DNA of 48,954 bases. Origin: Flavobacterium sp. HTF. Its GTDB lineage: Bacteria > Bacteroidota > Bacteroidia > Flavobacteriales > Flavobacteriaceae. Every line of letters begins with the position of its first letter. Within the stretch, counting starts at the first letter, position 1. Below the pieces are notes generated by a model, which made no database searches, had not been told where the DNA came from, and saw nothing but the letters and a program-made list of their open reading frames with translations. The DNA lies in the NCBI RefSeq assembly GCF_003105115.1, contig NZ_QETH01000031.1:1-48954 (forward strand), in the 5' to 3' direction. Below are positions 37,212 to 47,113 of the stretch, one piece after another. Made by a program: the position numbers and the translations under genes.

Positions 37212-37263
37212 AGATAGAGATTATGAATTCAGGTCTTATCCTTCGATAATCTATATTCTATCT
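37212..37263 (-). promoter_or_regulatory. Candidate structured leader before rpsD (S4)
   Basis: In the 90-bp gap between rpsK and rpsD, an inverted repeat pairs 37212-37217 with 37258-37263 (6 bp) and 37218-37224 with 37246-37252 (7 bp), leaving a 5-base bulge and a 21-base apical loop. It ends 13 bases before the rpsD start. A feedback site for S4 is a reasonable inference; leaders for S4 are known in other bacteria. Confidence 0.45.
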
Positions 37264-37288
37264 AGGTTATACTATAAAAATTTGAGTA

Positions 37289-37672
37289 TTAAACTCTACG
37301 TCTTTTTGGAGGACGACATCCGTTGTGAGGCATTGGAGTAACATCGATGATCTCTGTAACTTCAATTCCACCGTTATGAATAGAACGGATAGCAGACTCA
37401 CGTCCGTTTCCTGGTCCTTTTACATAAACTTTTACTTTTTTAAGTCCTGCTTCAAGAGCTACTTTACTACAATCTTCTGCTGCCATTTGAGCTGCGTACG
37501 GAGTGTTCTTTTTAGAACCTCTGAAACCCATTTTACCAGCTGAAGACCAAGAAATAACTTCACCTTTCTTATTAGTCAAAGAAATGATAATATTGTTGAA
37601 AGTCGCAGAAATATGAGCTTCACCCGTTGATTCAACGATAACTTTACGTTTTTTTGCAGTTGCTTTAGCCAT
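37289..37672 (-). CDS. rpsK: 30S ribosomal protein S11
   Basis: S11 lies on the 30S platform and contacts mRNA at the E site. The 127-residue protein shows [58 protein letters not shown] and the ending [18 protein letters not shown]. It is 8 bp after rpsM. A shadow frame on the plus strand here is not a gene. Confidence 0.98.
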   Translation of the reverse strand: MAKATAKKRKVIVESTGEAHISATFNNIIISLTNKKGEVISWSSAGKMGFRGSKKNTPYAAQMAAEDCSKVALEAGLKKVKVYVKGPGNGRESAIRSIHNGGIEVTEIIDVTPMPHNGCRPPKRRRV

Positions 37673-37680
37673 ATTACTTA

Positions 37681-38055
37681 TTATTTAGTTGCTTTTTTCT
37701 TGTTAGCAACAGTTTTTCTTTTACCTTTTCTTGTTCTAGAGTTGTTTTTAGTTCTTTGTCCTCTTAATGGAAGACCAGATCTATGACGGATACCTCTGTA
37801 ACAACCAATATCCATTAAACGTTTGATGTTCAAAGAAACTTCAGAACGTAATTCTCCTTCAATTTTGTAAAATGAAACTGCATCACGAATTGCTCCGATC
37901 TCATCATCATTCCAATCTTGAACTTTTTTATCTTGGCTAACTTGAGCTTTTTCTAAAATCTCAATAGCTCTACTTTTTCCTAATCCGAAGATATAGGTTA
38001 GTGCTATAACACCTCTCTTATTTTTTGGGATATCTACCCCTGCTATTCTTGCCAT
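37681..38055 (-). CDS. rpsM: 30S ribosomal protein S13
   Basis: S13 is a 30S head protein contacting the 50S subunit and P-site tRNA. The 124-residue protein shows [34 protein letters not shown], a helix-two-turns-helix region and the [20 protein letters not shown] tail with a Lys-rich C-terminus. It starts 2 bp after the rpmJ stop. Confidence 0.98.
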   Translation of the reverse strand: MARIAGVDIPKNKRGVIALTYIFGLGKSRAIEILEKAQVSQDKKVQDWNDDEIGAIRDAVSFYKIEGELRSEVSLNIKRLMDIGCYRGIRHRSGLPLRGQRTKNNSRTRKGKRKTVANKKKATK

Positions 38056-38057
38056 AA

Positions 38058-38174
38058 TTATCCTTGTCTTTGTTTAAATCTAGGATTCTTTTTGTTTATT
38101 ACGTACAATCTCCCTTTTCTACGCACGATAATGCACTCGGCACTTCTCTTTTTTACTGATGCTCTAACTTTCAT
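38058..38174 (-). CDS. rpmJ: 50S ribosomal protein L36 (zinc-free form)
   Basis: A 38-codon gene from ATG (38172-38174) to TAA (38058-38060) encodes [20 protein letters not shown] and then [18 protein letters not shown]. This is L36, the smallest large-subunit protein. Of the four usual zinc ligands (three Cys and one His) only one Cys, at residue 14, remains, so this is a zinc-independent C-minus form. It sits between infA (12 bp) and rpsM (2 bp), the standard place. It is too short to appear in usual ORF listings. Confidence 0.96.
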
Positions 38175-38186
38175 AGTGAATATCCT

Positions 38187-38402
38187 TTAATATCGATAAG
38201 TAATTCTTGCTTTTGACAAATCATAAGGACTCATTTCCAGTTTCACTTTATCACCAGGTAATAATTTGATGTAATGCATACGCATTTTACCAGAAATATG
38301 AGCAATTACAATATGTCCATTTTCTAACTCTACACGGAACATCGCATTGGATAACGCTTCGATGATTGATCCGTCTTGTTCTATTGCTGATTGTTTTGCC
38401 AT
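38187..38402 (-). CDS. infA: Translation initiation factor IF-1
   Basis: IF-1 blocks the A site during initiation. The 71-residue OB-fold protein shows [40 protein letters not shown] and [20 protein letters not shown] then [11 protein letters not shown]. It follows secY after 7 bp. The map and adk genes that sit between secY and infA in many bacteria are absent here. Confidence 0.98.
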   Translation of the reverse strand: MAKQSAIEQDGSIIEALSNAMFRVELENGHIVIAHISGKMRMHYIKLLPGDKVKLEMSPYDLSKARITYRY

Positions 38403-38409
38403 AAATATA

Positions 38410-39756
38410 TTAAGCTACTGCTTTTCTATTTTTACCAGTCTTCATTAAACCATCATAATGTTTGTTTAACAAGTATGAATTGATTTGTTGAATAGTATCT
38501 ATTGCAACCCCAACCATAATTATTAATGAGGTACCTCCAAAAAACATTGCCCAAGATTGTTGTACATCCATAATACTTACAACAATAGCTGGGAACACAG
38601 CAATCAAAGCAAGGAATAAAGATCCTGGGAAAGTTATTAAAGACATCACTTTATCAAGAAATTCTGAAGTTTCAGCTCCCGGACGAACGCCAGGGATAAA
38701 ACCACCACTTCTTTTTAAATCATCAGCCATTTTATTAGTAGGTACTGTGATAGCAGTATAGAAAAATGTAAATACAATAATTAAAGTTGCAAAAACAAAA
38801 TTATACCAAAATCCAAAAATATCACTAAATGCTCCAACGATAGATTGTGATGTGTCTGACTTAGACAGTCCGGCTACAGCTGCAGGAATAAACATAATTG
38901 CCTGAGCAAAAATGATTGGCATAACTCCAGAAGCGTTAAGCTTAAGAGGAATCCATTGTCTATTACCACCTGCTAAGTCTTGCTCGTAATCTCCAGTTGT
39001 TGTACGACGAGCGTATTGAACCGGAATTCTACGTACTGCCATAGTAAGCAATACACAAGAAATAATTACCAATAACCACACAATAATTTCTATGGCCATT
39101 AACATTAAACCTCCAGTATTATTTGTAACTACAGATTTGAATTCTTGCATAAAAGCTTGTGGTAAACGAGCCAAAATACCGACCATAATCAATAATGAAA
39201 TTCCATTTCCAATTCCTTTATCAGTAATCTTTTCACCAAGCCACATAGCAAAAATTGTACCAGTAACTAATATGATAACAGACGAAAATAAAAACTCAGG
39301 AGAGTTAAACCCTAATAAGAATGCACTTCCAGGCAACGTTCTGTATAAATTATAGATATAAGTTGGACCTTGAACCAATGTAATAGCAATAGTTAACCAA
39401 CGTGTAATTTGATTAATCTTTTTTCTACCACTTTCTCCATCATTTTGAAGTTTTTGCAAATAAGGAATAGCAATTCCCATTAACTGAACAACAATAGAAG
39501 CAGAAATATAAGGCATAATTCCTAAAGCAAAAACTGAAGCTTTAGAGAAAGCACCTCCGGTGAACATGTCTAGGATAGATCCTAAACCATTTTTAGTTTG
39601 TCCTGCTAATCCTGTTAACTGAGTTGCGTCAATTCCAGGAAGCGTAACGTGTGCTCCAAAACGATATACTAATAGAAGTCCTAGTGTAATAAGGATTCTG
39701 TTTTTTAGTTCTTCGATTTTCCAAACATTGCTAATTGATTCAATAAATTTCTTCAT
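38410..39756 (-). CDS. secY: Protein translocase subunit SecY
   Basis: This 448-residue inner-membrane protein forms the Sec channel. About ten hydrophobic helices are visible; early motifs are [20 protein letters not shown] and the plug region [13 protein letters not shown], then [32 protein letters not shown]-terminal [15 protein letters not shown] segment matches the cytosolic loop contacting ribosomes and SecA. It is 12 bp after rplO in the spc operon. Confidence 0.98.
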   Translation of the reverse strand: MKKFIESISNVWKIEELKNRILITLGLLLVYRFGAHVTLPGIDATQLTGLAGQTKNGLGSILDMFTGGAFSKASVFALGIMPYISASIVVQLMGIAIPYLQKLQNDGESGRKKINQITRWLTIAITLVQGPTYIYNLYRTLPGSAFLLGFNSPEFLFSSVIILVTGTIFAMWLGEKITDKGIGNGISLLIMVGILARLPQAFMQEFKSVVTNNTGGLMLMAIEIIVWLLVIISCVLLTMAVRRIPVQYARRTTTGDYEQDLAGGNRQWIPLKLNASGVMPIIFAQAIMFIPAAVAGLSKSDTSQSIVGAFSDIFGFWYNFVFATLIIVFTFFYTAITVPTNKMADDLKRSGGFIPGVRPGAETSEFLDKVMSLITFPGSLFLALIAVFPAIVVSIMDVQQSWAMFFGGTSLIIMVGVAIDTIQQINSYLLNKHYDGLMKTGKNRKAVA

Positions 39757-39768
39757 ACAATAGAAAAA

Positions 39769-40221
39769 TTATATTGTTACAGCCTCTCCTCCAGCAGCTT
39801 CAATAGCAGCTTTTGCAGTAGCAGTAAATTTGTGAGCAGTTACTTTTAATTTTGCTTTCAATTCTCCTCTACCTAAAATCTTAACGATTTCATTTTTGGT
39901 AGCAAGACGGTTAGCTACGTAATCTGTCATAGAAACAGAATCAGTAATCACACCATTGTCTACTAATAATTGAAGCGTATCTAAATTAACACCTTCGTAT
40001 TCTTTACGGTTGATGTTTGTGAAACCAAACTTAGGCACACGTCTTTGAAGTGGCATTTGCCCTCCTTCAAAACCAATCTTTTTAGAATAACCAGAACGAG
40101 ATTTTGCTCCTTTGTGACCTCTTGCAGAAGTACCACCTTTTCCAGAACCTTCTCCTCTACCTAATCTTTTATTTTGATTGTGTGTTGACCCTTCAGCTGG
40201 TTGTAAGTTACTTAAATTCAT
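39769..40221 (-). CDS. rplO: 50S ribosomal protein L15
   Basis: L15 is a late-assembly large-subunit protein. The 150-residue sequence has the Gly/Arg/Lys-rich N-terminus (RLGRGEGSGKGGTSARGHKG, RSGYSKKIGFEGGQMPLQRR) and the globular C-terminal domain (VNLDTLQLLVDNGV, ILGRGELKAKLKVTAHKF). It is 11 bp after rpmD. Confidence 0.98.
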   Translation of the reverse strand: MNLSNLQPAEGSTHNQNKRLGRGEGSGKGGTSARGHKGAKSRSGYSKKIGFEGGQMPLQRRVPKFGFTNINRKEYEGVNLDTLQLLVDNGVITDSVSMTDYVANRLATKNEIVKILGRGELKAKLKVTAHKFTATAKAAIEAAGGEAVTI

Positions 40222-40232
40222 AACAGTATTTG

Positions 40233-40415
40233 TTATTTAGCTTCTTCTACAGAAACTAAGTGTTTAACTTTGTTTATCATCCCAAGGATAGCAGGGTTTG
40301 AATCATGCTCTACAACTTGTCCCATTTTACGTAGACCCAAAGCTTCCAAACCTCTCTTTTGAGAAAGAGGGCAGTTGATTTTGCTTCTTACTTGTTTTAC
40401 TAATAATTTAGCCAT
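40233..40415 (-). CDS. rpmD: 50S ribosomal protein L30
   Basis: L30 is a small large-subunit protein. The 60 residues read as the bacterial form: [40 protein letters not shown] and a final [11 protein letters not shown]. It sits between rpsE (12 bp) and rplO (11 bp). Confidence 0.97.
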   Translation of the reverse strand: MAKLLVKQVRSKINCPLSQKRGLEALGLRKMGQVVEHDSNPAILGMINKVKHLVSVEEAK

Positions 40416-40427
40416 AATTTCCTTGAA

Positions 40428-40949
40428 TTAACCTTTAAAAACTTTTTCTAAAGAAACACCTCTTTGTTTTGCAACAGTGTGAGCGCTTCTCATTTGTAAT
40501 AAAGCATCAAAAGTTGCTTTCACTACGTTATGAGGATTTGATGATCCTTGAGATTTTGATAATACATCGTGAATACCTACTGATTCAAGAACTGAACGAA
40601 CAGCTCCACCAGCAATAACTCCTGTACCATGAGACGCAGGAATTAAGAATACACGTGCACCACCAAATTTACCTTTTTGTTCGTGAGGAACAGATTGCCC
40701 ATTCAAAGGAATTTTTACTAAATTTTTCTTTGCATCTTCTACTGCTTTCGCAATTGCTTCAGAAACGTCTTTAGATTTTCCTAATCCGTGACCAACTACT
40801 CCATTTTCATCACCTACAACTACAATAGCAGAAAAACCGAAAGCTCTACCACCTTTTGTAACTTTAGTAACACGATTAACACTTACCAGACGATCTTTAA
40901 GTTCAAGACCACTTGGTTTTACCAATTCTACATTTTTGTATTTAGACAT
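40428..40949 (-). CDS. rpsE: 30S ribosomal protein S5
   Basis: S5 helps translational accuracy and sits near the mRNA entry tunnel. The 173-residue protein has the double-stranded-RNA-binding part ([40 protein letters not shown]) and the C-terminal half ([40 protein letters not shown]). It is 6 bp after rplR. Confidence 0.98.
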   Translation of the reverse strand: MSKYKNVELVKPSGLELKDRLVSVNRVTKVTKGGRAFGFSAIVVVGDENGVVGHGLGKSKDVSEAIAKAVEDAKKNLVKIPLNGQSVPHEQKGKFGGARVFLIPASHGTGVIAGGAVRSVLESVGIHDVLSKSQGSSNPHNVVKATFDALLQMRSAHTVAKQRGVSLEKVFKG

Positions 40950-40955
40950 AATATA

Positions 40956-41306
40956 TTAGAATTTAAGTCCAGCCGCTCTTGCGCCTTCTGCTAATGATTT
41001 AATACGACCGTGATATAAATATCCACCTCTGTCAAAAGTGATGGTATCAATCCCGGCTTTTAACGCTTTCTCTGCAACAAGTTTTCCAACTGCAGCAGCG
41101 ATTTCAACGTTAGTACCTTTTCCTATTTCTTTTTCTCTTGAAGATGCAGCTAATATAGTAACTCCATTCACGTCATCAATAAGTTGAGCGTAAATTTCTT
41201 TATTACTTCTAAATACAGATAGTCTTGGGTTAGCAGCTGTACCACTAATCGATTTTCTAATTCTGAATCTAATTCTCTGTCTTCTATCAGATTTTGTTAA
41301 TGACAT
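40956..41306 (-). CDS. rplR: 50S ribosomal protein L18
   Basis: L18 binds 5S rRNA. The 116-residue protein shows [55 protein letters not shown] and the ending [17 protein letters not shown]. It is 11 bp after rplF. Confidence 0.98.
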   Translation of the reverse strand: MSLTKSDRRQRIRFRIRKSISGTAANPRLSVFRSNKEIYAQLIDDVNGVTILAASSREKEIGKGTNVEIAAAVGKLVAEKALKAGIDTITFDRGGYLYHGRIKSLAEGARAAGLKF

Positions 41307-41317
41307 AATCTTATTTT

Positions 41318-41860
41318 TTAAGCTGATTTACCTGCTTTTCTTCTTAATACTTCACCCACAAATTTAACACCTTTTCCTTTATATGGCTCAGGCTTACGGA
41401 AACCTCTGATTTTCGCAGCAACCTGACCTAAAAGTTGTTTATCAAATGATGTTAATTTTACGATAGGGTTTTTACCTTTTTCAGATATTGTTTCTAAAGC
41501 TACTTCCGGAGCAATTTCTAAAACAATATTGTGAGAATATCCAAGAGCTAAATCTAACTTTTGACCTTGGTTTGAAGCTCTATAACCAACTCCAACTAAT
41601 TCAAGTTCTTTTGTAAAACCTTCAGATACACCAAGAATCATGTTATTGATTAATGATCTGTATAATCCGTGTTTTGCTCTTTGATCTTTATGATCAGACG
41701 ATCTTTCAACTAAAACCTGATCGCCTTCAACTTTTACAGTTACGTCCGAAAACTCCTGAGTTAGTTGACCTTTTTTTCCTTTTACTGTAATAATACCGTC
41801 TTTAACTTCTACAGTTACACCAGCAGTGATTACAATTGGGCTTTTACCTATTCTTGACAT
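41318..41860 (-). CDS. rplF: 50S ribosomal protein L6
   Basis: L6 lies near the factor-binding site of the large subunit. The 180-residue protein has two similar domains: [20 protein letters not shown] near the start, [20 protein letters not shown] in the middle, and the C-terminal [20 protein letters not shown] motif. It is separated by 19 bp from rpsH. Confidence 0.98.
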   Translation of the reverse strand: MSRIGKSPIVITAGVTVEVKDGIITVKGKKGQLTQEFSDVTVKVEGDQVLVERSSDHKDQRAKHGLYRSLINNMILGVSEGFTKELELVGVGYRASNQGQKLDLALGYSHNIVLEIAPEVALETISEKGKNPIVKLTSFDKQLLGQVAAKIRGFRKPEPYKGKGVKFVGEVLRRKAGKSA

Positions 41861-41879
41861 CTTTATCTAGTGTTTAAAA

Positions 41880-42278
41880 TTAGTATACGTAACAAATTAC
41901 TTCACCACCTACATTTAATTGCTTAGCTTGTTTACCAGTCATCAAACCTTTTGATGTAGAAACAATAGCAATTCCTAATCCGTTAAGGATTCTAGGTAAT
42001 TTGGCAGCACCTGCGTACTTACGTAAACCAGGTTTACTAATTCTTTGGATATCTTTAATTACAGGCTCTTTAGTATCTTTATCATACTTCAAAGCAATTT
42101 TGATTGAACCCTGAACAGTGTTGTCCTCAAATTTGTAACTTAAGATGTAACCTTGATCAAATAAGATCTTAGTTATTTCTTTTTTTAGATTAGAAGCTGG
42201 AATTTCAACAACTTTGTGGTTTGCAGCCACAGCGTTACGAACTCTAGTCAAATAATCTGCAATAGGATCTGTATACAT
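41880..42278 (-). CDS. rpsH: 30S ribosomal protein S8
   Basis: S8 binds 16S rRNA early in assembly and represses the spc operon in E. coli. The protein of 132 residues starts MYTDPIADYLTRVRNAV and ends GLMTGKQAKQLNVGGEVICY. The open frame extends 20 codons further to 42338, but the extension is not part of the S8 family and lies over a strong inverted repeat, so ATG 42278 is chosen. This leaves a 77-bp structured gap after rpsN. Confidence 0.97.
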   Translation of the reverse strand: MYTDPIADYLTRVRNAVAANHKVVEIPASNLKKEITKILFDQGYILSYKFEDNTVQGSIKIALKYDKDTKEPVIKDIQRISKPGLRKYAGAAKLPRILNGLGIAIVSTSKGLMTGKQAKQLNVGGEVICYVY

Positions 42279-42292
42279 ATGTATTTGATTGC

Positions 42293-42336
42293 GATTATGG
42301 TTTTCAGGAAGCACTCTGCCTCCTGAACCTTTAATC
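42293..42336 (-). promoter_or_regulatory. Candidate structured leader before rpsH (S8)
   Basis: In the 77-bp gap between rpsN and rpsH, three paired blocks line up: 42303-42309 with 42321-42327 (7 bp), 42299-42300 with 42328-42329 (2 bp) and 42293-42297 with 42332-42336 (5 bp), around an 11-base loop. The stem ends about 15 bases before the S8 start codon. A feedback site for S8 is inferred from position only. Confidence 0.45.
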
Positions 42337-42355
42337 AATTTATAAACTTTTTATA

Positions 42356-42625
42356 TTACCAGCTGGCTTTTTTTACACCTGGAATTAATCCATTGTTAGC
42401 CATTTCACGGAAAGTTACACGTGAAATACCGAATTGACGGATATAACCTCTTGGTCTACCTGTTAATTTACAACGATTGTGTAAACGAACTGGTGAAGCA
42501 TTTTTAGGTAACTTTTGTAAGCCTTCATAATCTCCAGCTTCTAATAAAGCTTTTCTTTTTTCAGCATACTTAGCTACCGTTTTCTCTCTTTTCACCTCAC
42601 GGGCTTTCATTGATTCTTTAGCCAT
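42356..42625 (-). CDS. rpsN: 30S ribosomal protein S14 (zinc-free form)
   Basis: S14 is a 30S head protein. The 89-residue long form shows [40 protein letters not shown] and [20 protein letters not shown] then [11 protein letters not shown]. It has a single Cys and no CxxC pairs, so it is the zinc-independent type. It is 3 bp after rplE. Confidence 0.98.
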   Translation of the reverse strand: MAKESMKAREVKREKTVAKYAEKRKALLEAGDYEGLQKLPKNASPVRLHNRCKLTGRPRGYIRQFGISRVTFREMANNGLIPGVKKASW

Positions 42626-42628
42626 GTC

Positions 42629-43180
42629 TTAATTCTTTTTAAAAGGTAAACCTAATTCAGCCAATAATGACTTTGCCTCTTTGTCTGTTTTTGCAGTAGT
42701 AACAAAAGTAATATCCATTCCTGAAATTTTGTTTACTTTGTCAATATCAATTTCAGGGAAAATGATTTGCTCTAAAACTCCAAGATTGTAATTACCTCTT
42801 CCGTCGAAACCAGTAGCTTTGATACCACTAAAATCTCTAACGCGCGGTAAAGCAGAAGTAATAAGTCTATCTAAAAACTCATACATTCTCTCACCACGTA
42901 AAGTAACTTTTGCTCCAATAGGCATCCCTTTTCTCAATTTGAAAGACGCAACGTCTTTCTTTGAAATTGTAGATACTGCTTTTTGTCCAGTGATCTTAGT
43001 TAACTCATCAACTGCATAGTCAATAAGTTTTTTATCAGATACAGCTGCACCAACTCCACGGCTCAAAACGATTTTTTCCAATTTTGGAACTTGCATTACG
43101 TTTGTATATCCGAATTCCTCTTTAAGAGCAGAGATTACTCTACTCTTATATTCTTCTTTTAGTCTAGGTGTATATGCCAT
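42629..43180 (-). CDS. rplE: 50S ribosomal protein L5
   Basis: L5 binds 5S rRNA and the P-site tRNA region. The 183-residue protein shows [56 protein letters not shown] and [20 protein letters not shown]. It is 2 bp after rplX. Confidence 0.98.
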   Translation of the reverse strand: MAYTPRLKEEYKSRVISALKEEFGYTNVMQVPKLEKIVLSRGVGAAVSDKKLIDYAVDELTKITGQKAVSTISKKDVASFKLRKGMPIGAKVTLRGERMYEFLDRLITSALPRVRDFSGIKATGFDGRGNYNLGVLEQIIFPEIDIDKVNKISGMDITFVTTAKTDKEAKSLLAELGLPFKKN

Positions 43181-43182
43181 TA

Positions 43183-43497
43183 CTATAGTACTTGATTAGA
43201 TTTTTTTGAAAATCTTACTTTCTTATCTCCTTCTACTCTAATACCAACTCTAGTTGTTTCCTTAGTTTTAGGATCAATTAGTGAAATGTTAGATATTTGT
43301 ATAGAAGCTTCTTTCTTAACGATACCACCTTGAGGGTTTTTAGCACTTGGTTTTGTATGTTTCGAAACCATGTTTACACCTTCAACTATCGCTTTATTTT
43401 TCTCACGGTAAACACGTAAAACTTTACCTTCAGCACCTTTATGGTCTCCAGCAATTACTCTTACGATATCTCCTGATTTTATTTTTAGCTTTATCAT
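43183..43497 (-). CDS. rplX: 50S ribosomal protein L24
   Basis: L24 starts assembly of the large subunit. The 104-residue protein has the KOW motif ([40 protein letters not shown]) and [20 protein letters not shown]. It is 11 bp after rplN. Confidence 0.98.
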   Translation of the reverse strand: MIKLKIKSGDIVRVIAGDHKGAEGKVLRVYREKNKAIVEGVNMVSKHTKPSAKNPQGGIVKKEASIQISNISLIDPKTKETTRVGIRVEGDKKVRFSKKSNQVL

Positions 43498-43508
43498 CTT
43501 AAAACGAA

Positions 43509-43877
43509 TTAAAGCACTTCTGGTGCTAATGATACAATTTTCATGAATTGTTTTTCACGAAGTTCTCTTGCTACCGGACCAAAAACACGAGTTCCTCTCA
43601 TTTCACCTGCAGCGTTCAAAAGAACACATGCATTGTCATCGAAACGGATATAAGAACCATCGGCTCTTCTCACTTCTTTTTTGGTACGTACAACAACTGC
43701 AGTTGAAACAGCTCCTTTTTTTACGTTTCCGTTTGGAGTTGCATCTTTGATAGAAACTACAATCTTGTCACCAACAGAGGCATACCTTCTTTTGGTACCT
43801 CCTAAAACACGGATAGTTAAAACTTCTTTTGCTCCCGTGTTATCTGCTACTTTTAGTCTTGATTCTTGTTGTACCAT
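43509..43877 (-). CDS. rplN: 50S ribosomal protein L14
   Basis: L14 lies at the subunit interface. The 122-residue protein shows [40 protein letters not shown] and the ending [20 protein letters not shown] then PEVL. Length matches the family exactly. It is 2 bp after rpsQ. Confidence 0.98.
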
Positions 43878-43879
43878 AA

Positions 43880-44140
43880 TTATTTAGCTCTTTCTAAGAT
43901 TTCAACTAATCTCCAACATTTTGTTTTACTTAAAGGACGCGTTTCGCTAATTCTTACAGTATCTCCAATGTTACAGTCGTTTGTTTCGTCGTGTGCAACG
44001 TATTTCTTAGTTTTCAACACGAACTTACCGTATAATGGGTGTTTTACTTTTCTTACTTCAGCAATAACAATAGATTTATCCATTTTATTTGAAGTAACAA
44101 CACCTATTCTTTCTTTTCTTAAATTTCTTTTTTCTTCCAT
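43880..44140 (-). CDS. rpsQ: 30S ribosomal protein S17
   Basis: S17 is a primary 16S-binding protein with an OB fold. The 86-residue protein shows [40 protein letters not shown] and the [20 protein letters not shown] motif. It is 17 bp after rpmC. Confidence 0.98.
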   Translation of the reverse strand: MEEKRNLRKERIGVVTSNKMDKSIVIAEVRKVKHPLYGKFVLKTKKYVAHDETNDCNIGDTVRISETRPLSKTKCWRLVEILERAK

Positions 44141-44157
44141 CTTTCAGCAGAATACAA

Positions 44158-44349
44158 TTATTGTAACTCTCTTTTAGTTAACTCTGTAGCCAATCTTGCA
44201 ACTGTTCTTCTTACACTTCTAATTTGAAGTGGGTTCTCAATTGGAGAAATAGCGTGAGCCATTTTTAGGTCAGCATATATTTTCTTAGTTTGACTAAGTT
44301 TTTCTTGCAACTCCGCTGCAGAAAGATCTTTTATTTCTGATTGTTTCAT
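44158..44349 (-). CDS. rpmC: 50S ribosomal protein L29
   Basis: L29 lies at the tunnel exit. The 63-residue helical protein starts MKQSEIKDLSAAELQEKLSQ and has LKMAHAISPIENPLQIRSVR followed by RTVARLATELTKRELQ. It is 13 bp after rplP. Confidence 0.97.
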   Translation of the reverse strand: MKQSEIKDLSAAELQEKLSQTKKIYADLKMAHAISPIENPLQIRSVRRTVARLATELTKRELQ

Positions 44350-44362
44350 AATATAAATTTAA

Positions 44363-44788
44363 TTATGCTTCGAAATCTCTAGCAACGACGAATTTAGTTT
44401 TTACTGGAAGCTTTTGAGCTGCAAGACGTAACGCCTCTTTTGCAACTGATAAAGGAACTCCTCCAACTTCAAACATAATTCTTCCGGGTTTAACAACGGC
44501 AGCCCAATATTCAACGGCACCTTTTCCTTTACCCATACGTACCTCAAGAGGCTTCTTAGTAATTGGTTTGTCTGGAAATATTTTGATCCATAATTGTCCT
44601 TCTCTCTTCATGAAACGAGTTGCAGCGATACGTGCAGCTTCGATTTGACGAGAAGTTAAGAACATTCCATCTTCATGTACAGATTTAATACCAAACATTC
44701 CATTAGAAAGTTCATGCCCTCTTTGAGAGTTACCTTTCATTTTACCCTTTTGTACCTTACGGTATTTTGTTCTTTTAGGCTGTAACAT
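44363..44788 (-). CDS. rplP: 50S ribosomal protein L16
   Basis: L16 contacts the A-site tRNA elbow region. The 141-residue protein shows [60 protein letters not shown] and [20 protein letters not shown]. It is 19 bp after rpsC. Confidence 0.98.
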   Translation of the reverse strand: MLQPKRTKYRKVQKGKMKGNSQRGHELSNGMFGIKSVHEDGMFLTSRQIEAARIAATRFMKREGQLWIKIFPDKPITKKPLEVRMGKGKGAVEYWAAVVKPGRIMFEVGGVPLSVAKEALRLAAQKLPVKTKFVVARDFEA

Positions 44789-44807
44789 TTTTCTTTAGTT
44801 TAAAAAT

Positions 44808-45569
44808 TTACTTTCTTTTACGAGCGTCTGGTTTACCACCTTTATTAAAGGGTTTTCTATCTCCTCTTGGAGAATCACCACCTTTACCACCACCAGTTCC
44901 GGATTGTTTTTTATCCATTCCTGCAAGTGGAGAAAGATCTCTCTTTCCATAAACTTCACCTTTCATGATCCATACTTTGATTCCCATTCTACCGTAAGTA
45001 GTGTGAGCTTCAGCCAAAGCATAATCAATGTCAGCTCTGAAAGTTGATAGAGGAATTCTACCTTCTTTGAAACCTTCTGAACGTGCCATCTCAGCACCAT
45101 TCAAACGACCAGAAATCAAAACTTTGATACCTTCAGCGTTCATACGCATAGAAGCAGCAATAGCCATTTTGATTGCACGTCTGTAAGAGATACGGCTTTC
45201 GATTTGACGAGCGATGCTTGTCGCCACAAGATAAGCATCTAATTCAGGTCTTTTAATTTCAAAGATGTTGATTTGAACCTCTTTGTCAGTAACTTTCTTA
45301 AGTTCTTCTTTCAACTTGTCTACCTCTTGTCCGCCTTTTCCGATAATGATACCAGGTCTTGCAGTAGTGATAGTAACGGTTACAAGCTTTAAAGTTCTCT
45401 CAATGATTACTTTAGATACACTAGCTTTTGATAAACGAGCGTGGATATACTTTCTGATTTTGTGATCTTCGGCAAGTTTATCACCGTAATCATTTCCACC
45501 ATACCAGTTTGAGTCCCATCCTCTGATGATACCAAGTCTATTTCCAATTGGATTTGTCTTTTGTCCCAT
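44808..45569 (-). CDS. rpsC: 30S ribosomal protein S3
   Basis: S3 forms part of the mRNA entry tunnel. The 253-residue protein has the KH domain ([20 protein letters not shown]) and the C-terminal domain ([36 protein letters not shown]). It is about 20 residues longer than E. coli S3, with a Gly/Lys/Arg-rich tail after residue 218. It is 5 bp after rplV. Confidence 0.98.
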   Translation of the reverse strand: MGQKTNPIGNRLGIIRGWDSNWYGGNDYGDKLAEDHKIRKYIHARLSKASVSKVIIERTLKLVTVTITTARPGIIIGKGGQEVDKLKEELKKVTDKEVQINIFEIKRPELDAYLVATSIARQIESRISYRRAIKMAIAASMRMNAEGIKVLISGRLNGAEMARSEGFKEGRIPLSTFRADIDYALAEAHTTYGRMGIKVWIMKGEVYGKRDLSPLAGMDKKQSGTGGGKGGDSPRGDRKPFNKGGKPDARKRK

Positions 45570-45574
45570 GCTGC

Positions 45575-45988
45575 TTAAGAATTGCTTTGTGTGTTATTGA
45601 TAGCTCCAAGCACGATTGTTACGTGGTTAGAACGTTTTCTTATTCTGTGTGCACGACCTTGTGGAGCTGGACGAAGTCTTTTTAACATCATTCCACCATC
45701 TACTCTGATCTCTTTAACAAATAATCCAGCTTCTTCTAAATTACCTTCACTATTTTTTTGCTCCCAGTTGTTGATTGCAGATAATAATAGTTTCTCTAAT
45801 TTTCTTGAAGCTTCTTTAGAACTGAATCTTAAGATGTTAAGTGCTCTTTCTACCTTCTGACCTCTTACCAAGTCCGCTACTAAGCGCATTTTTCTAGGTG
45901 AAGTAGGGCAGTTATTCAATTTTGCGAAAGCAATAGACTTATTAGCCTCTTTTCTCGCATCTGCTGTTTCTCTTTTACGAACTCCCAT
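45575..45988 (-). CDS. rplV: 50S ribosomal protein L22
   Basis: L22 lines the exit tunnel. The 137-residue protein has [40 protein letters not shown] and the tunnel hairpin [20 protein letters not shown]. The first 25 residues form a basic N-terminal extension not present in E. coli L22. It is 6 bp after rpsS. Confidence 0.98.
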
Positions 45989-45994
45989 TGCTTC

Positions 45995-46273
45995 TTATTT
46001 TTTACCTTTATTTTTTGCTCCAGCATGACCTCTAAAAGATCTAGTTGGTGAAAACTCTCCTAATTTGTGACCTACCATGTTTTCTGTTACGTAAACTGGT
46101 ACAAATTGACGACCGTTATGAACTGCGATAGTCTGTCCAACAAAGTCTGGAGTAATCATAGAAGCTCTAGACCAAGTCTTTACTACTCCTTTGTTTCCGT
46201 TTTCAATGTTTTCCTGAACTTTCTTGTCTAACTTATAATGAACGAAAGGTCCTTTTTTTAATGAACGTGCCAT
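45995..46273 (-). CDS. rpsS: 30S ribosomal protein S19
   Basis: S19 is a head protein near the A site. The 92-residue protein shows [40 protein letters not shown] and [20 protein letters not shown]. It is 6 bp after rplB. Confidence 0.98.
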   Translation of the reverse strand: MARSLKKGPFVHYKLDKKVQENIENGNKGVVKTWSRASMITPDFVGQTIAVHNGRQFVPVYVTENMVGHKLGEFSPTRSFRGHAGAKNKGKK

Positions 46274-46279
46274 ATCTTA

Positions 46280-47104
46280 TTATTTCTTTCTACGTTCTAC
46301 GATATACTTGTTACTCGGGTTTTTCTTAGAACGAGTTCTATAACCTTTTGCTGGTATTCCATTTCTTGAACGTGGATGTCCACCAGAAGAACGTCCTTCT
46401 CCACCACCCATTGGGTGATCAACAGGGTTCATTGCAACAGGTCTTGTTCTAGGTCTTCTTCCTAACCATCTTGTTCTACCAGCTTTTCCTGATACAACTA
46501 ATTGGTGGTCTGAATTAGAAACAGCTCCAATTGTAGCCGAACAAGTTAACAAGATCAATCTTGTTTCACCAGATGGCATTTTGATTGTAGCATATTTTCC
46601 ATCTCTTGCCATTAATTGAGCAAATGTACCAGCAGAACGTGCAATAACCGCACCCTGACCTGGACGTAACTCAATACAAGAGATAACAGTTCCTAAAGGA
46701 ATTCTGCTTAAAGGCAATGTATTACCAATTTCTGGTTGAGATTCTGGACCAGAAACTAATTTCTGACCAACTTTCAATCCGTTTTGAGCAATAACATAAG
46801 TTTTCTCACCATCAGCATAAGCTAATAAAGCGATAAATGCAGTACGATTTGGATCGTATTCGATTGATTTCACAGTAGCCGGAATTCCGTCTTTAGTTCT
46901 TTTGAAATCAATGATACGATATCTCTGCTTGTGACCACCACCCGTATAACGCATGGTCATCTTTCCTTGACTATTTCTACCTCCAGAGTTTTTTATCGGT
47001 GCTATCAAAGAGCGTTCCGGCTTATCAGTTGTAATGGCGTCATAACCATTCACAACTCTAAATCGCTGACCTGGGGTAATAGGTTTTAATTTTCTTACTG
47101 ACAT
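46280..47104 (-). CDS. rplB: 50S ribosomal protein L2
   Basis: L2 is needed for subunit association and peptidyl transfer. The 274-residue protein has [40 protein letters not shown], the peptidyl-transferase-near [20 protein letters not shown] loop and the [20 protein letters not shown] ending. It is 9 bp after rplW. Confidence 0.98.
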   Translation of the reverse strand: MSVRKLKPITPGQRFRVVNGYDAITTDKPERSLIAPIKNSGGRNSQGKMTMRYTGGGHKQRYRIIDFKRTKDGIPATVKSIEYDPNRTAFIALLAYADGEKTYVIAQNGLKVGQKLVSGPESQPEIGNTLPLSRIPLGTVISCIELRPGQGAVIARSAGTFAQLMARDGKYATIKMPSGETRLILLTCSATIGAVSNSDHQLVVSGKAGRTRWLGRRPRTRPVAMNPVDHPMGGGEGRSSGGHPRSRNGIPAKGYRTRSKKNPSNKYIVERRKK

Positions 47105-47113
47105 TTTTCTATC

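Noticed and set aside
42279..42338. 20-codon N-terminal extension of S8
   Set aside because: The S8 family starts at MYTDPIADYL, and the extension covers a strong inverted repeat better explained as RNA structure.
43866..44177. Plus-strand frame of 103 codons opposite rpsQ
   Set aside because: It is antisense to a certain ribosomal protein gene and shows no recognisable domain.
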